A DNA stretch of 64,000 nucleotides, taken from positions 5,652,001 to 5,716,000 of the forward strand of contig JAPTOF010000019.1 of NCBI GenBank assembly GCA_028554755.1. The letters are read 5' to 3'. The DNA is from Cordia subcordata (Eukaryota; Streptophyta; Magnoliopsida; Boraginales; Cordiaceae). Both the position numbers and the translations under genes were made by a program. Positions 22,750 through 36,073 of this stretch are shown in pieces. Under the pieces are notes generated by a model. The model was not told where the DNA came from and ran no database searches. It worked only from the letters and a program-made list of their open reading frames with translations. How positions within the stretch are numbered: the first letter of the stretch is position 1; every line of letters begins with the position of its first letter.

Positions 22750-25700
22750 TCATCGACTATGCTCATCAAGCCAAGAGATAATATCGCCAAAAACTCGAAG
22801 TATCATCTCATCTGGCTCGCCCTCCAAAAGGGAATGCCAAGCATCGTCATAGAGGATTAGTTTCTTGTCGCTACTGCTTGCCTTCTCGTACAACGCCTTG
22901 CTCACAGATGGATCAGTCACTACATCAGCTTTCCCATGGAGGATTAACAGTGGCAGTGATACCTACAAAGAAGGAGAGGTATTAAGTGAACCGCTTTTCC
23001 AGAACTAAGCCCTTACTTCCATAAGAGTTCTTTCTTTGTCATGACAAGGATACCAAGGTAAGGGAAATTATCAACTTATAAGTTTCTTCCTTTCGAGATA
23101 TACCCAAGGTTACCAGTCTTATTCAGAGAGGGGGTGAAGGTAGGAACAACTGTAATTAGTCATAAACCAGTCTTTGAACAGCTAAACATTGCAAACAAAT
23201 GTGCAAAAGAAATTGCAGGAAGAGAACCCCACAAATGCAAAGCACCATGCTTGTTTTGGGACATAGCTGTGAGATTTCCTTACCATAAGTAGAAAATCAA
23301 AACATTGTTGACAGTTCTGCTTTAAACTTTAGCCAAATCTTATCAGAACCTAAACTAGAATGGGAAGGAGTGAGAACAAGCAATTGTCTCCAAAACTCTC
23401 CGAAAGGAAAAGGACAATCCAAGATAGATACTTTAAGCTATATAAAATCCCTATGGATAATAAAAAGGGACACAGATGAGCAGCATGAAGCTCTTTGCTG
23501 CAATAATATGGAAAGTCAAGGACTTGACGTACTTTTTCCAGTTGTTGTTCAATCTCTTGAGTGGTGTTCAATAACTCCAGTGCGGTGCGTAAACGTGGTT
23601 TATGCTTGTAAGCAATAACATTATAAGTTGCCTGCATTCAGAAAGATAGAAATGTAGTTAGAAAATATCCTGTACAGCATGTTATCATTCTTAAATATGC
23701 CTTTAGCTTCACTCATTTATTCAATTAATCTCACTATTTTGCAATGACATTTACTTTTCTCCTTTTCTTATTTTAAATGTTCCAAAAAGAATAGGCATGG
23801 ATCGCTTGTTTCTCCATTTTCAGAAAAGTGATTGAATGCCTATAGTCTAGTCCATGATCTCTCTATTTTGTTTAATTGAAACACATAAGTATTTTGCACG
23901 GAAAAGGGAAACACCGCTTACCGATTCTCTCTTCTTGACATCCCTGAAAGCCATGTCAGCTAAATCCTTCTGCGGAACCAGCTTCTGTTTCGGAAGGAAT
24001 TTAGCTACAGCAATTAGAACTTGGGTCAACAACCATGGTGGAACCATGTCATCTGCAATCTGTTAAAAAGTTATTTCATCAGTCATTGTAAGGAATTAGG
24101 GACAAGAAAAATATACAGCAGGAGAAAGTAGAGGAGGCTACTTTGCACATAGGGGCAACAAGAACAGCACCAGACCATGCATTAGGTTGTTTCAGGTGCA
24201 CCTTCAGAGCAACAGCTCCACCCATTGATTCTCCAAAAAGAAAGGTTGGCAGATTACGGAAATCAGGGTTTTCTGCATCCCAAGGTTATTCAATGCGGTT
24301 AGTTACAGAGATTGAAATGAAAGTTTACATGCATTATAAAAAGTCTCACATATTTCACATCAGTTTTACTGTCACTTGCAAATTTGAGTAAATTTGCAAG
24401 ACATAAAGCTCTTCTATGGAAGATTCGAATAATATCCCAAGTAGATATGAAATTCAAACTTGGACGCATTTCTTCACTTCAGAATTTTAAATCTTCTTAT
24501 TCCAAATATAAGAAGTTATATCTCCGAAAGTAGACTCCAATTTTATGACAGTGGAAGCATTCCATAAGGTGAAGCAGATGCAGTACTAATTATAAAATTC
24601 ATGATATTCTCAGAATCCTATCATCCATATTATAGCTTAGACTGATGATTTGTATAGCGTGCACCAGCTTCTTTTTTCTGTTGTATTTCTTTGACAATTC
24701 ATAGAAGTATTTGGTTTAGGGAAAAAGGAATTTTCTCATTTTGGTGATATTCTTTTGCTGCAACAAGAAAACAAAAGTTATGTTTGAAATCCAAGAAAAG
24801 AAGCTTTCTGATTTATTAATAAAAAATGTGCAATAGAGATGGGTTCCTAGGAAAGGTCGAAACTTTCTTCTTTGGAATGAAAGATATTTTCATGAATCGT
24901 GGGACCTAAAAGACCAACATTTTGACCTTTTCCTACATCAAGCAGCTAATTGAACCATTCTTTTGTGGTTAGAGTTGAGCTGTCTAACACCTATGACCAC
25001 AACTTGATCATCATGCCTATCACTCAGAAATTTCACTAGTATGTCCAAGTTTCAGCAGTCATGTTTAGTCACAGCTAGGTTGCAATGAAAAGAGGCCAAT
25101 TTCAATCATCAGATTCACATGATCAATTCAAACAGAGCTATAAAAAACTTAGAATAAAAGACATCCTCCTTTCTCCTGAAAAAGGAAAAGATTACTCTCT
25201 CTTGAAGACATATAATGCTGAGGCAAGAACAGCCTCCATGGAAATCCAATAGAAGTTCAGAAAAGCGGACACCCTCTGCAATTAGTAGTCTGTAGCCTGT
25301 ACACATTCATCTCTAACTATGTTTCCTAGAACCTTTACATTTACAAATTTTTCTTTCTTATTTGGCAGGGGATCGCAAGAAGTTCTCCGATGGAAAATAA
25401 TGAGGTAGTCCTCAATCAATTAACACAGACCAAAATTTTTCATGCATAGAATATGTGGGGGAATCAAGTATTAACTGAAAGATAATCTGCTATAGATCTG
25501 TCAAAGAAAAGATTCTAGAAGTAAGATTCTGGGCACACATCACAGTTTTGCTTCCAAAGTTAAACCAGCGCCAAAATACCAACAACCAAGTTTGTAAGCA
25601 GTCTGAGAATTTTCAAACACCATACTTTGATAAAATGCCAGTCATTCTTACAGCATACACACAGTCACAGCGAGAGAGGGCATCCACGAGATTTGGCTAT

Positions 25701-28295
25701 TGCCGGGTCATCCTCTGAAAGAAATGGGATAGCATTCAAAATGGTGGAGCATTTCTTTTTCATTCTTCCCTACCTATTTTTTTTCCATGCCCTCTTTCTT
25801 TTTCATTTTTTGGGCACTAACTGTATGTGGATTGGGGCTTCTCATGCATGCAAGTTTCTTTCAAAATGACTTAATTCAAAGTTATAGTAACACAAAAGCC
25901 TGAATAAGAACCTACTGATATCTTGAAATAACTATACCTTTAACTTTTGAGTAATGATCAACTACATCATTGACTAGCTCATCAAAGCTTGGAATAAAAC
26001 CATGAAGTCCTTCTGAAAGACCAAATCCGGGATAGTCCATTGCAAAAACTGCATAACCGGACGACGCTAATTTCCTAGCAATTCCTACAAACAAACAATA
26101 AGATCATTTAGTTTAGTTTCAGATTTACGTACAATTTTCAACTTAAAGACTCTGTTATAAGCTACATGCCTTCAAAGAAGAATGAGCAAGTATCTCCGTA
26201 ACCATGACAAAAACAAACCACTGCTTTGGGGGGACTGGTCTCTGGTACCCAGCTTTTTGAGAAAATCTCCAATCCTCTAGAGTTCACTTCATATAACTGT
26301 ACCAAAGAATTGCAAATGTTTATCTTTAAGCAATTATGCAGAATAAATAACTGAAGTATTTTTCAGACAGGATAGCAGGTGCTGCAATGGAATGATAACA
26401 ACCTTTAAATGTCTTCCACAAATTGCATACAATAAGGCAGGTTGACTCATTTTACTCGGGACAGATTGTTTCATTAAAGAGAATTGGCAAGCAGACATGG
26501 TGATCATTAGGCCGACCCTTCATTCTAGTGCTCATCTTTTGGTAAATTTGAAGAACGTTGAATAGCAATCAGTTGAGCCAAGACTTAATATTTAGTCCTT
26601 GACATGATGCACAATAAGCAGGAGCAGTAGAAACAAAAATGACTTGCTTAAGATCGGTGAACTTAAATTACAGCAATAATTAGTTTCTATATTACCAGTA
26701 CAAGATTAATGATTCCTTTACAAAAAGGAATTACTTTTGCAATTAAGATGGAATTCCAGGGATACAAAATTTTGCTCTACTTCCAGCAAGTTTAATACAA
26801 TAACAAAAGTTTTTCAGATGTTGTTGTTTGAGAAAGTCTTAGAATTTTTTTGTTTTGCTCATGATCTTTTACAGCTCAGAGATGGCCATATCCTCAATGT
26901 TCCGCAGAGCATATCTACAACATGAAGACAATTCCATTATTCCTTTCTACTTCTACTTAGCTAGTTTTCATATTTGGTTCTCATGGCTAGAAGTTGAATG
27001 AGCCAAATGCACTGTAATCCTTTGATGATGGTGCTAAAAGGAAAGCTGAGAATTTTAAATGCTTTTACCTCTTTAATCTTCAGGCCATCATGTGGCATCT
27101 GCAAAAGATTAGTGGAAAAAGATGGTTAATAGAAATTAGAATGATTCATTAAGAAAGAATTGAGAAGGAAGAGACAAATGATTAGTTAAATAACATTTCC
27201 ATCGTTGGAACCCGAAAAATGAAAGAGAAGTGAGTCTCAACTGTATATAGACCTCAAATAAAAAAATACAACTAATGCACACTGCTAGAGTGCATGGAGC
27301 AAGACATGACAATTTTGTATAGGTCTGAGTATATATCTATTCTTTCAGAACTGAAACTGGGATAGATTCAATCATACAGATGTAAATTGAAAAAAATGTC
27401 TCAGTATTCTCAGGAGTTGCCAAGTGTACGGGGTGTACGAAGTCACAGTAGCATGGCAAAAAGTCAGAGCCAGCCAACACAGCAAACTCAAGATCAAAAG
27501 AATTTAAGCCGATGTACCAATTAAGGAAACACAAAATTGTTTTACAGAAATACATTCTTGCTGTCTCAATAAGAATCGACGCCAAATTCATGCTTTTCAT
27601 AACACTCCATTTTGTTGTAGTATCTGGACTTTGTTAAGACCAAAACTGCAAAAACAGATGTCAAAATGGTTTCACTCTCAAGATGATATTTTCCTTCTTG
27701 TAGGCTGATTTGTGGAAATTTAATCATCGTTTTATATTTTACAATGCCCAAATTTACATAGTATATTCAAAGCATCAGGCAGACATTCTCTCTGTTGCCA
27801 TTAAAACAACATCAATAAGGCCAATATAAACAGCACGTATTTATAGATAATCTTAAATTAACAATCACCGTTAATGCTCATTTGCTTATCAAATGAAACC
27901 AATTGGAAAAATCAACTCAGAGTTTAAACTTGACCAACAGGTTAATCACTCTAAACGCTTATCAAATGTAACCAATTTGAAAAATCAACTCATAGTCTAA
28001 ACTTGAGCAACATATAGAACAGAATTCAGAAAAAGAGACAATCACATGCCATAAAAATTGAATCTTTGAACACAAGAAACACAATCTTTTATATCAGAAC
28101 CATCACGAGAACACAAAAAGCAATAAATCTTCAGCAGAAAACGATGATTACCTTAAACAAGATATGACCAATGGAGAGTTGTTTATCCTTAAAGGCCTCA
28201 CGTGCACGCCTTCTTGCCTCCACATAGTCCATGTCTGCATCCAATATCTTCTGCAACTCTTCATTTACCCCTGGAAACTTCACACCCTTCCCCAT
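22750..28295 (-). CDS. Alpha/beta hydrolase, monoacylglycerol-lipase-like
   Basis: Eight exons on the minus strand (28152-28295, 27069-27098, 26170-26296, 25938-26084, 24142-24272, 23922-24059, 23533-23631, 22750-22962) join in phase to 342 aa. It belongs to the plant monoacylglycerol lipase / caffeoylshikimate-esterase-like family (Hydrolase_4), closest by memory to the Arabidopsis At1g77420 subgroup. Landmarks: oxyanion HGYGD at 89-93, MDYPGFGLSEG, nucleophile elbow GESMG with Ser165, Asp285 in HGKADVVTD and His315 in AWHSLLEGEPD, so the triad is complete. The substrate is probably a monoacylglycerol or another acyl ester; caffeoylshikimate is less likely for this subgroup. Exon 2 is a 30-nt microexon. 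Intron 3 uses a GC donor (GAAG|GCATGT), needed to keep the frame and the FFFEGIA motif. The start ATG (28295) gives the usual short N-terminus. No transit peptide is evident. Confidence 0.92.
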
Positions 28296-31162
28296 TGATG
28301 CTGCTCCCTCACTTCTCACACAACAAACTCTTGTCTTGATTTCTATTACCACCAGAAACAATAGTCATAAATTTCAATCTTTTATAACTCGTTTCACTCA
28401 CCCAATATTTTTTTTAAATAATTAAAAAAATAAAAAAATGACGGAAAAAAGACACAGAAAAAAAAAAAGGAAAACAGTTAGGCTGGTCTTGGTGGTTATT
28501 ATTATTCCACAAGTATACCGTATATGTCCCTAATATTATGTTAATAATATCTTTATTGAAAAGATTAATTTACCATAATCGAATAATTGACTGACCATCT
28601 AAAATCTTGTAATGCTTTGCAACTTTCAAGGCCATTGTGTTTTTTTTTTTTTTTTTTTTGTGTCTGTGCGTGTGATTTTATAATGCTAATTTAGTACATA
28701 ATAATTTGCGTAATAATAACGACAGGTTTGATTTTTGGAGATAGAAAATTAAAGGGTGTGCAAGACTTGACCAGGCCAAAGGGTGTTCAAGAATCTCAGT
28801 GGGTTTTTTTTTTTTTTTGCTGGCTGTTTAAAAATAGAATAGAGTAGAATAGTTGGGGTGTGCTCGAATGGTGATGATGATGACGATGATGTTTAATGTT
28901 TCATGATTTTTTTTTTCTTTTTTTGGCTAATTTAATTATGAGTTGGGTCGAGGATTAATATTACTGTAAATTTTAAGGTGACGAATGAAAGTTGGTCCAC
29001 GATGAGTGGGTCAGACACGGCAACTATCGTGGTATCTTGTCTTGGCTTTTACTTATACGACACCTGAGGGCATATCCACGTGCTCTTCGACTTGGTAACG
29101 TTAAACCCGGGAATATAACAGGTGGAATTACCAGTAACGAATTTTTGTGACTTAAATTTTTTTTTAATTTCTATTCACATTTTCTTATCAAGAACATCAT
29201 TTGAACATTGTGTGACTCACATTATATGACTCATATGTCACTATACCATGAAAGTTATAGTTAGACTTGTCGCAGTATTATAGTATTTTATTAATATTAT
29301 TAAATTTTATAATTAATAATATTATAAATTTTACTTTTGATCGATCAATTAATATATTTGAATTGTTTTCTAATGAACTATTGTGATTATGTATACAAAT
29401 GAGTGACAAACTAATAAAAATATTGATAGTTGACGATCGATATTTAAGATTTTTTAATAAAATACTTAAACCCATAATTTAAATTATGCGTAATAAAAAA
29501 TTATATATTTGTAATTATAATCCCTTTTTGCATTGTATATAGTTTAAATAAAAATGTAATGATTACAAATTTTGTGATTCATAATCATTTGCAATTAAAT
29601 CATACTTATTAGAAAGTTTCAATATTTAATCAATAAATCATAATATATAATAAATAAGCAAAATAAAAAACTAATTTTGGTAATTTCATCCTAGTGTCTA
29701 ACTTGTAATCGATAGATCTTTAATATCAATTTATTATTACCCATTTTTATTAAGTTACATATATCAAGAAAAGCAATAAAAATAAGTAGTTTTCTACTCG
29801 TGCCATGCATAGAATTATGTATTAATTTTATCTTTTCAATTTAAATATACAAATATTAAATTAAATTTTGCAAGCTTCAACTTTATAAAGAGAAAACAAC
29901 AGGAATTGTTAAATTTTCTTATGTTCAAAAATTTCTCCTAATGTTATATGGATCTCCAGGGATTCTCATTAAGATATCGATTATTAGTTATAACACATTA
30001 AAATAAAATGAGTTACTTTCATTTATACCTAATTCCATTAATATATGTGAATTTAAAATCATCATCAAGGTTTTCTTTTTAAAAAAAATACAAATTGATA
30101 TAATTAACGCTTTCATCCATATCCTTTCATCAATATATGAATTATATATTAGTGTTATCTTTTCAATCTAAATATATTTGAATTATATACTAATGTTATC
30201 GTCTCAATTTAAATATATGAATATTAATTTGAATTTTGCAGGGTTCAATTTTATAAAAAGAAAACAATAAGAATCGTTAAATTTTCTTATGTTAAAAAAT
30301 TTCTCCTGACCTTACATAGTTCTCCAAGGTTCTCATTAAGATATGGATTATTAGTAATAAAGATATTAAAATAAAATTAATTATTTTCATCCATATCCGA
30401 TTCAATTAATGTATGTCAATTTAAAATCATCATCAATTTTTTTTAAAATATAAGAATTCATATTTATATATTAAATAAATTTGCTCAAAATTCTCCCTTA
30501 ATGCCACATGGATCTCGAGGGGGTTTTCTTTTACTAATAGTAATGAAGTGTGTAAATGAATCTGGTATAAGGCTAACTCCGACCGTCTCTCTATCTTTTC
30601 CTTACGTATAACAAGTCATTTTTATCTTCTTTATATTTAGGAGCTCTCTATGTCAGTTTTATTTTAACAACTTCTTACTTTATTTTTTCAAGACTCACTA
30701 TCTCATTTTACTCCAACAGTCTTCTTATTTTTTATGTTCTACACCTACAAAAGATTTATATAGGTCAAAGTTTTGATTAGTATATATCGATCTTTATGCG
30801 ATTAGATGAAGAGATCGGAAATAAAAATAGACGATCGCATAAAAGACTAATTATAAGGAGATTAATAATCTTAAAAGAAGCATGTCGTCAGGAGTTGGCA
30901 TTAATTATGAGGTAGAGAAAGCATAAATTTCATTAATAGTTTGATTATTGGGTGCTGACATTTTACGTCTGAGTTGTAAGTGCGTTACTGCGTTTAATTA
31001 TGTAAGGTATACAATTGTTGCCCAAGAGGCAGTTTATTTCAGGGGGCCGTTTCTGGCATGCTGATTGAATCATCTTTTAGTGTCCAGCCCACAAACGGCA
31101 ACTAATTGTACTTGAAATTGCTGTCAATCTAAAAAGGGGAATATTATATATATATTTTTTTT
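28296..31162. other. AT-rich intergenic DNA upstream of the hydrolase
   Basis: No gene seen. T-runs occur at 28641-28659 and 28806-28818. One G-box CACGTG lies near 29079. A degenerate direct duplication fills 29825-30450 and is listed separately. The sequence is otherwise unremarkable. Confidence 0.5.
29825..30450. repeat. Degenerate direct duplication, unit about 365 bp
   Basis: Two diverged copies share TTAAATTTTCTTATGTT, CTCATTAAGATAT, TTTAAAATCATCATCAA and other words in the same order, at about 29825-30090 and 30190-30450. A third partial match (CTCCCTTAATGCCACATGG) begins near 30500. Non-coding; possibly ancient transposon debris. Confidence 0.6.
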
Positions 31163-31569
31163 AGTAAAATGTATTTTATCCTTTCATATTCTGTAAAAGT
31201 CATATAAAATTTTTGTATTTTCAAAATTTGTTGATAAATTCTTGTGATTTAGAAAACGTTGGACAATAGTTCCCGCCGTTAGTTTCTCTGTTAAAGTTAA
31301 TAGAGAGTATAAAAACAAACTTAAAATGTATTTTGACTTGTTAATAACAAAAAACCCAAGTAAATTAGTGCAAATTCTCCTATCTAATTTGAAAAACAGT
31401 GCAACATCCCCCTCTAGTTTCAAAATTCGTTAACTTTAACCAAAAAAACTAACAATGAGGGCCAATGTACAATGGATTTTAAATCACAGGGGTTTATCTA
31501 CGAATTTTGAAAACATAAGAGGTTTTATGCAACTTTCACAAAACGCAAGGGAGTAAAATGCATTTTACT
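31163..31569. mobile_element. Foldback element with about 140-bp terminal inverted repeats
   Basis: AGTAAAATGTATTTTA at the left and its counterpart TAAAATGCATTTTACT at the right begin inverted repeats that continue for about 140 bp with moderate divergence. Paired words include TTTTCAAAATT, TTGTGATTTA and GTTAGTTTCTC/TTTTTT. T-runs flank both ends, so any target duplication is hidden. The 407-bp length, long TIRs and lack of coding fit a Mutator-like or foldback MITE. Confidence 0.75.
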
Positions 31570-32402
31570 CTTTTTTTTCATATTTCAGCCTAAGTTATTT
31601 GATAAAATTTGATATTATGGAGAAATATAAATACATAACTAAGCATTATAAAAGAAGACTAGAATTTAGATTAGAACTCAAAGAAAAGAGCATTTGCCAC
31701 CGCATGCATAGGCATCTAGCACTAGCAAGGCATGTTATCCTGTTTATATTAGTAGTAGAAATGTGAAAGACCGGCATGATGATTAATGCCATAATCTATC
31801 TTGCAATACTATTTAGAAATATTATTGGTTAGTTATTTTTAATGTGTAATCTTAATGTCGGATTAAAAGAGAGTTGTAAGTCTAATGGTATAATTGGTGA
31901 CAAAAGATCAGGTTAGAAACTTAAATTTAAGTAGAAATTAATTTTGAACTTTTTATAAAAAGAAATTTCGGGAATTCTCCAATCCCCAATTATTTTTTCT
32001 CATTCCCCATTTCCCCAAATAGTGTTTCCCATTGGTAAATTGGGGTAGGGAATCGAACAAGATCTCTTCCCCAAAAAATTATTTTGGAAAAAATAAAAAT
32101 GTTGATTGCGGTAGGAATTCCTTAATGAACAACCCTAATGCTAGAGAGAAAATATAATGAATTGAGTTTGAGATAACTCTTACTCTTCATGGAATTAGAT
32201 GGTACTTACAGGAGTTTTAACTCTACCTTCAATATTTACCTTTTTCATATTGTAATGATTGCTCTTTCCCTTTGCCATCAGAGTTGTCTCCTCCTTGAAA
32301 GAAAATGATGATCTCATTTGTGATGTCATAGCTAAGCTCCCTATAAAGCGAAAGCGTTGCCTCATGTCTTCGTTCACTGGATTGGTTAAGCAAAGAGCGG
32401 TT

Positions 32403-32537
32403 GAAGCCTTGCTCTATGGCTTCGACCATTGAGTTGATGGGTTAAACTGATAAACGAAGCCTTATCAGATGGCTTCAACCGTTGGGTCAATTGAGCAAAG
32501 AGATGGCCAAAGCCTTGCTCTGTGTGTTCGACTATGA
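32403..32537. repeat. Hairpin-repeat array, left part (three units)
   Basis: Units at 32403, 32457 and 32506 share GAAGCCTTGCTCTATGGCTTC-like sequence. Each is an imperfect inverted repeat (GAAGCC ... GGCTTC, with flanking GGCC or GACC), spaced about 50 bp. The array continues beyond the hAT element at 36379. 31570-32400 is otherwise AT-rich with no gene. Confidence 0.65.
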
Positions 32538-32665
32538 CTTGAATTGATTTGCAAGTTAGGCATAGCACAGGGGCGGAGCTATGGTGGTGGCATGTGGTAG
32601 CGGCCGCCACCCCTCAGTTTTTAAATTTTTTAATTTTTTTTTCACTTTTGTATGTTAAAAATTTG

Positions 32666-32675
<10 letters not shown>

Positions 32676-32695
<20 letters not shown>
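32676..32695. repeat. (AT)n microsatellite in the hAT left end
   Basis: A run of CA dinucleotides followed by AT dinucleotides lies shortly before the tRNA-like module. Confidence 0.85.
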
Positions 32696-32696
<1 letters not shown>

Positions 32697-32717
32697 TGCC
32701 ACCCTTTTTTGATCAAT

Positions 32718-32800
32718 AATCCTTAAGTTAGCTTAGTGGTTCAGTGCTTGATGCAAAAGTTTTATCATAGGTCGCGAGTTCGAAACTCGCTGAACACTTT
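32718..32800 (+). other. tRNA-like / SINE-like module inside the hAT element
   Basis: GTTAGCTTAGTGGTTCAG resembles an A box, and GGTCGCGAGTTCGAAACTCGC (about 32770-32790) forms a perfect T-arm-like stem-loop with the TTCGA core of a B box. The acceptor stem is not convincing, so this is not called a functional tRNA. It may be a captured tRNA-derived sequence. Confidence 0.45.
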
Positions 32801-33135
32801 TGGTGCCACTTATTTTATATATTTTAAATTATATAAGGCCCTCTGACCTTCCACCGCCTAAAGCCAACCCATTAACATATAAAAGAGGTAGTCGTTTATT
32901 TGATATATTTTAAATTAAATAAGGCCTTTGAACTTTTATTTTATATATTTTAAATTACATAAGGCCCTCTGAACAGGGGTATTAATAGCCACCGCGTAAA
33001 GCGATCCCATTAACATATAAAAGAAGCAACCATTTATTTTATATATTGTAAATTAAATAAGGCCTTTGACCTTGGATATAAATACCCACCGCCTAAAGGC
33101 AGCCTATTAACATATAAAAGAAGAGCAGTAAACGC
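32801..33135. repeat. Subterminal tandem repeats of the hAT element
   Basis: Three imperfect copies contain TTATTTTATATATTTTAAATT, then ATAAGGCC, then CCACCGCCTAAAG (or CGCGTAAAG), then CATTAACATATAAAAGA. Copies run from about 32805, 32936 and 33033. Subterminal repeats of this kind often bind hAT transposases; that role is inferred here. Confidence 0.7.
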
Positions 33136-33598
33136 CGCCTATTGACATCGAAAGGGAAAAAGCAATTGTGACTAGATACTTAAATTTACATTAAACAACA
33201 AGGTTCGTGACACAATTACAAAATATTTTTTCTTTAGTTTTTAAATTCAATATCCTCTTTTTAATTTGTTAGCTTATTGAATATTATTTGACCTTATTGA
33301 ATATTTATTATATCAGGAATTGTTACAATCTTTTTTAGCAATTACTATTACACAAGTTATAAAGTGATAAAACCTCATCTTCTCAATCAGATTAGTATTC
33401 TTCACTTAAATTTAGTTTTTATAGATGACTCGTACTTATGCATATTATTGATATTTTTATTTTGGTGAATTCTGTAAACATGCTAAAGTAATTATTTGCT
33501 AATTTTTATTTTAAGTACAATCGTTTCTTAATTCTTACATTACTTATTAAATTTGACAGCAATTCAGGTTAAATAGGTGAATATAAAGTGAGCAAACC

Positions 33599-36073
33599 AT
33601 GATTAACTCAAAAATTGATTTTTACTTCAAAAAAAGATTTCAGCAAAATGAGGTTAACCTTTCGATTCCTGAACCATCAACTACCAATGTCAATAATCCT
33701 CATCCAGAAGTTTGCAATCCTTTAGAGCGTGAATCTCACAATCAAGAATCTCAACCGACCAAATTTGCTAGGATTGAACCTAAAGAATTTGATGATATTT
33801 CGTTAGAGCGCGATCCAAGATTGCGTAAGCCAATAAGTGATTATCTAGTAGAACAAAGAGATGCAATACGTAGAGCTTATATTAGATTGGGTCCATATAA
33901 AGGAATTCCACAAAATGATATTTATCCAATAAATGAAAATGATGGTCGATGATTTGTTTCTGTTTGGTTTAAATTATATCCTCATTGGTTGGAATATTCT
34001 CCAACTAAAGATAGAGCTTATTGTCTTCTATGCTTTCTCTTTACTAAACCAATTGGTCAATTTGGCTCGACTACTTTTACATTTGAGGGTTTTTGACATT
34101 GGAAGAAAGTTAATAGCGGGAATAATTGTCCTTTCATGAATCATGTGGGAACAGGTCCAAATTTGATACATAAGAAAACTGTGGAATGTTGTCGTGATCT
34201 AATGAATTCATTTCTAAACATTCAAAAGGTTTTGGACAAATAAATGTCCGAAAAAGTTTTGAAAAATCGATTGTGATTGAAAGTTTCAATTGATACTGCT
34301 AAATTGTGAGCTTTTTGAGGTATTGCCTTTAGAGCTCATAATGAACGTAAGGATTCAATTAATCATGGAAAATTTGTTGAGATCATAAGATATGTTGCTT
34401 CTTATAGTAAGAAGGTAGCTTCAGTTGTCTTAGAAAATGCTCCTCAAAATGCCTCTTATACTTCCCCTATGATTCAAAAAGAGATTTTGGCCCTTTGTGC
34501 AAGTAAAATCCAGAGCTTTATTCGAGAAGAAATTGGTGATTCAAAGTTTTGTCTTCTTGTAGATGGGTCATGTGATGAGTCAAAAAAGGAGCAAATGGCT
34601 ATAATCTTAAGATTTGTTGATAAAAAAGGTTTCTTTCAAGAAAGATTCTTTTAGTTTGATTCATGTGCAAGAAACTAATGCTTATACCTTAAAGGAAAAA
34701 TTTTGTAATGTGCTTGCATTTCATAATCTTAGCATACAAAATATTCGAGGGCAAGGATATGATGGAGTAAGCAACATGCGGGGAGAATGGAATGGACTTC
34801 AAGCATTATTTTTGAAAGACTATCCATTTGCTTATTATATTCACTGTTTTGCTCATCGATTGCAATTAATATTGGTAGCAGCTTGTAAGAATGTTATTTT
34901 TGTTAAGCATTTCTTTTCACATTTGGCTCTCATTATCAATGTTGTTGATTTTCTGCAAAAAGAAAAGATCATTTGCAAATTGCTCGTGCCATTGAGATTA
35001 TAGAATTGGTCTCAAGTAATGAGCTTGAAACTGGAAAAGGAAAGAATCAAGTTGGCACATTAAAAAAGGCAGGTGATACATAATGGGCTCTCATTTATGA
35101 TCTCTTCGTAGTTTACTTGATTTGTGGAATCCGATTCTCAAAGTTTTAGCTGAAATAATCAATGAAGGTAGCACTCTATCCCAAAGGGCTTTAGCTGATG
35201 AAGCATATGATTTGATGACCACAATTGAATTTGTGTTTATTTTGCATCTTATGATAGAGATCTTAGAAAGGGCAGATAATTTGTGTGGGCTTCTTCAGCG
35301 CAAATCACAGGACATTGTTAATGCGATGCATTTAGTGGCTACAACAAAGGAAATTATTTAGAACTTCAGAGATAATGGATGGCATATTTTGTTCAAGAAA
35401 GTGCAATCTTTTTCTGAGAAACATGAGATAGAAATTCCTAACATGAATGGTCCCCGACGGTCTAGTAGAGGTCGGGTTTTGAAACGTGAACAAAATTCGA
35501 TGATGCATCATTATCGGATTAATTTATTCATTGGCACTATAGATTCAATACTATATGAGATGAATAGTAGGTTCAATGAAAATACAATAGAGTTGCTTAT
35601 TCTGAGCTCATGTTTAGATCCAAAAGATGGATTTAAATCATTCAAGATTGATGACATCTGTAAGCTTGTGCAGAACTACTTTCCTAATGACTTCACTTGT
35701 CAAGAAAAGTTGCGTATGAGATATGAATTGGAGCATTTTGAACTCGACATCAGACGAAATTCAGATTTTCGGAGTGTTTCAAATCTTCCAGAATTGTGTC
35801 AACTGATGGCAAGGACAGAAAAATCAATAGTATTTCCTCTCTTGGATCATCTGATTCAACTTATTCTAACTCTTCCAGATTCTACTGCATGTACAGAGCA
35901 TGCATTTTCAGCCATGAAGATTATAAAGACAAGATTACGTAATAAAATGGAAGATGATCCTCTACATTGAGAAAGAGATTTTTGAAACTATTGACATGGA
36001 GTTAGTCATTGATGAATTTGAAAGAATGAAAACACGTCCAACACATTTTACGATGCCTAATGTAAAAATATAA
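33599..36073 (+). pseudogene. Broken hAT transposase (TTF-type zinc finger, DUF4371, hAT dimerisation)
   Basis: The open pieces are 33599-33952, 34469-34654, 34614-35003, 35122-35361 and 35389-35970, with the last frame continuing after a shift to a stop at 36073. Between them lie in-frame stops and frameshifts, so no full protein can be made. Pieces in order: an N-terminal segment ending LGPYKGIPQNDIYP; a TTF-type zinc-finger region with AYCLLCFLF; a DUF4371-like region with LVDGSCDES and IRGQGYDGVSNMRG, then YYIHCFAHRLQLILVA; and a C-terminal dimerisation motif with STACTEHAFSAMKIIKTRLR. This order is that of plant zinc finger MYM-type protein 1-like hAT transposases. The start at 33599 is a good ATG. 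Confidence 0.88.

Noticed and set aside
22526..22852. Plus-strand frame overlapping the hydrolase 3' end
   Set aside because: It is antisense to the last hydrolase exon and its UTR, and the composition is charged low complexity.
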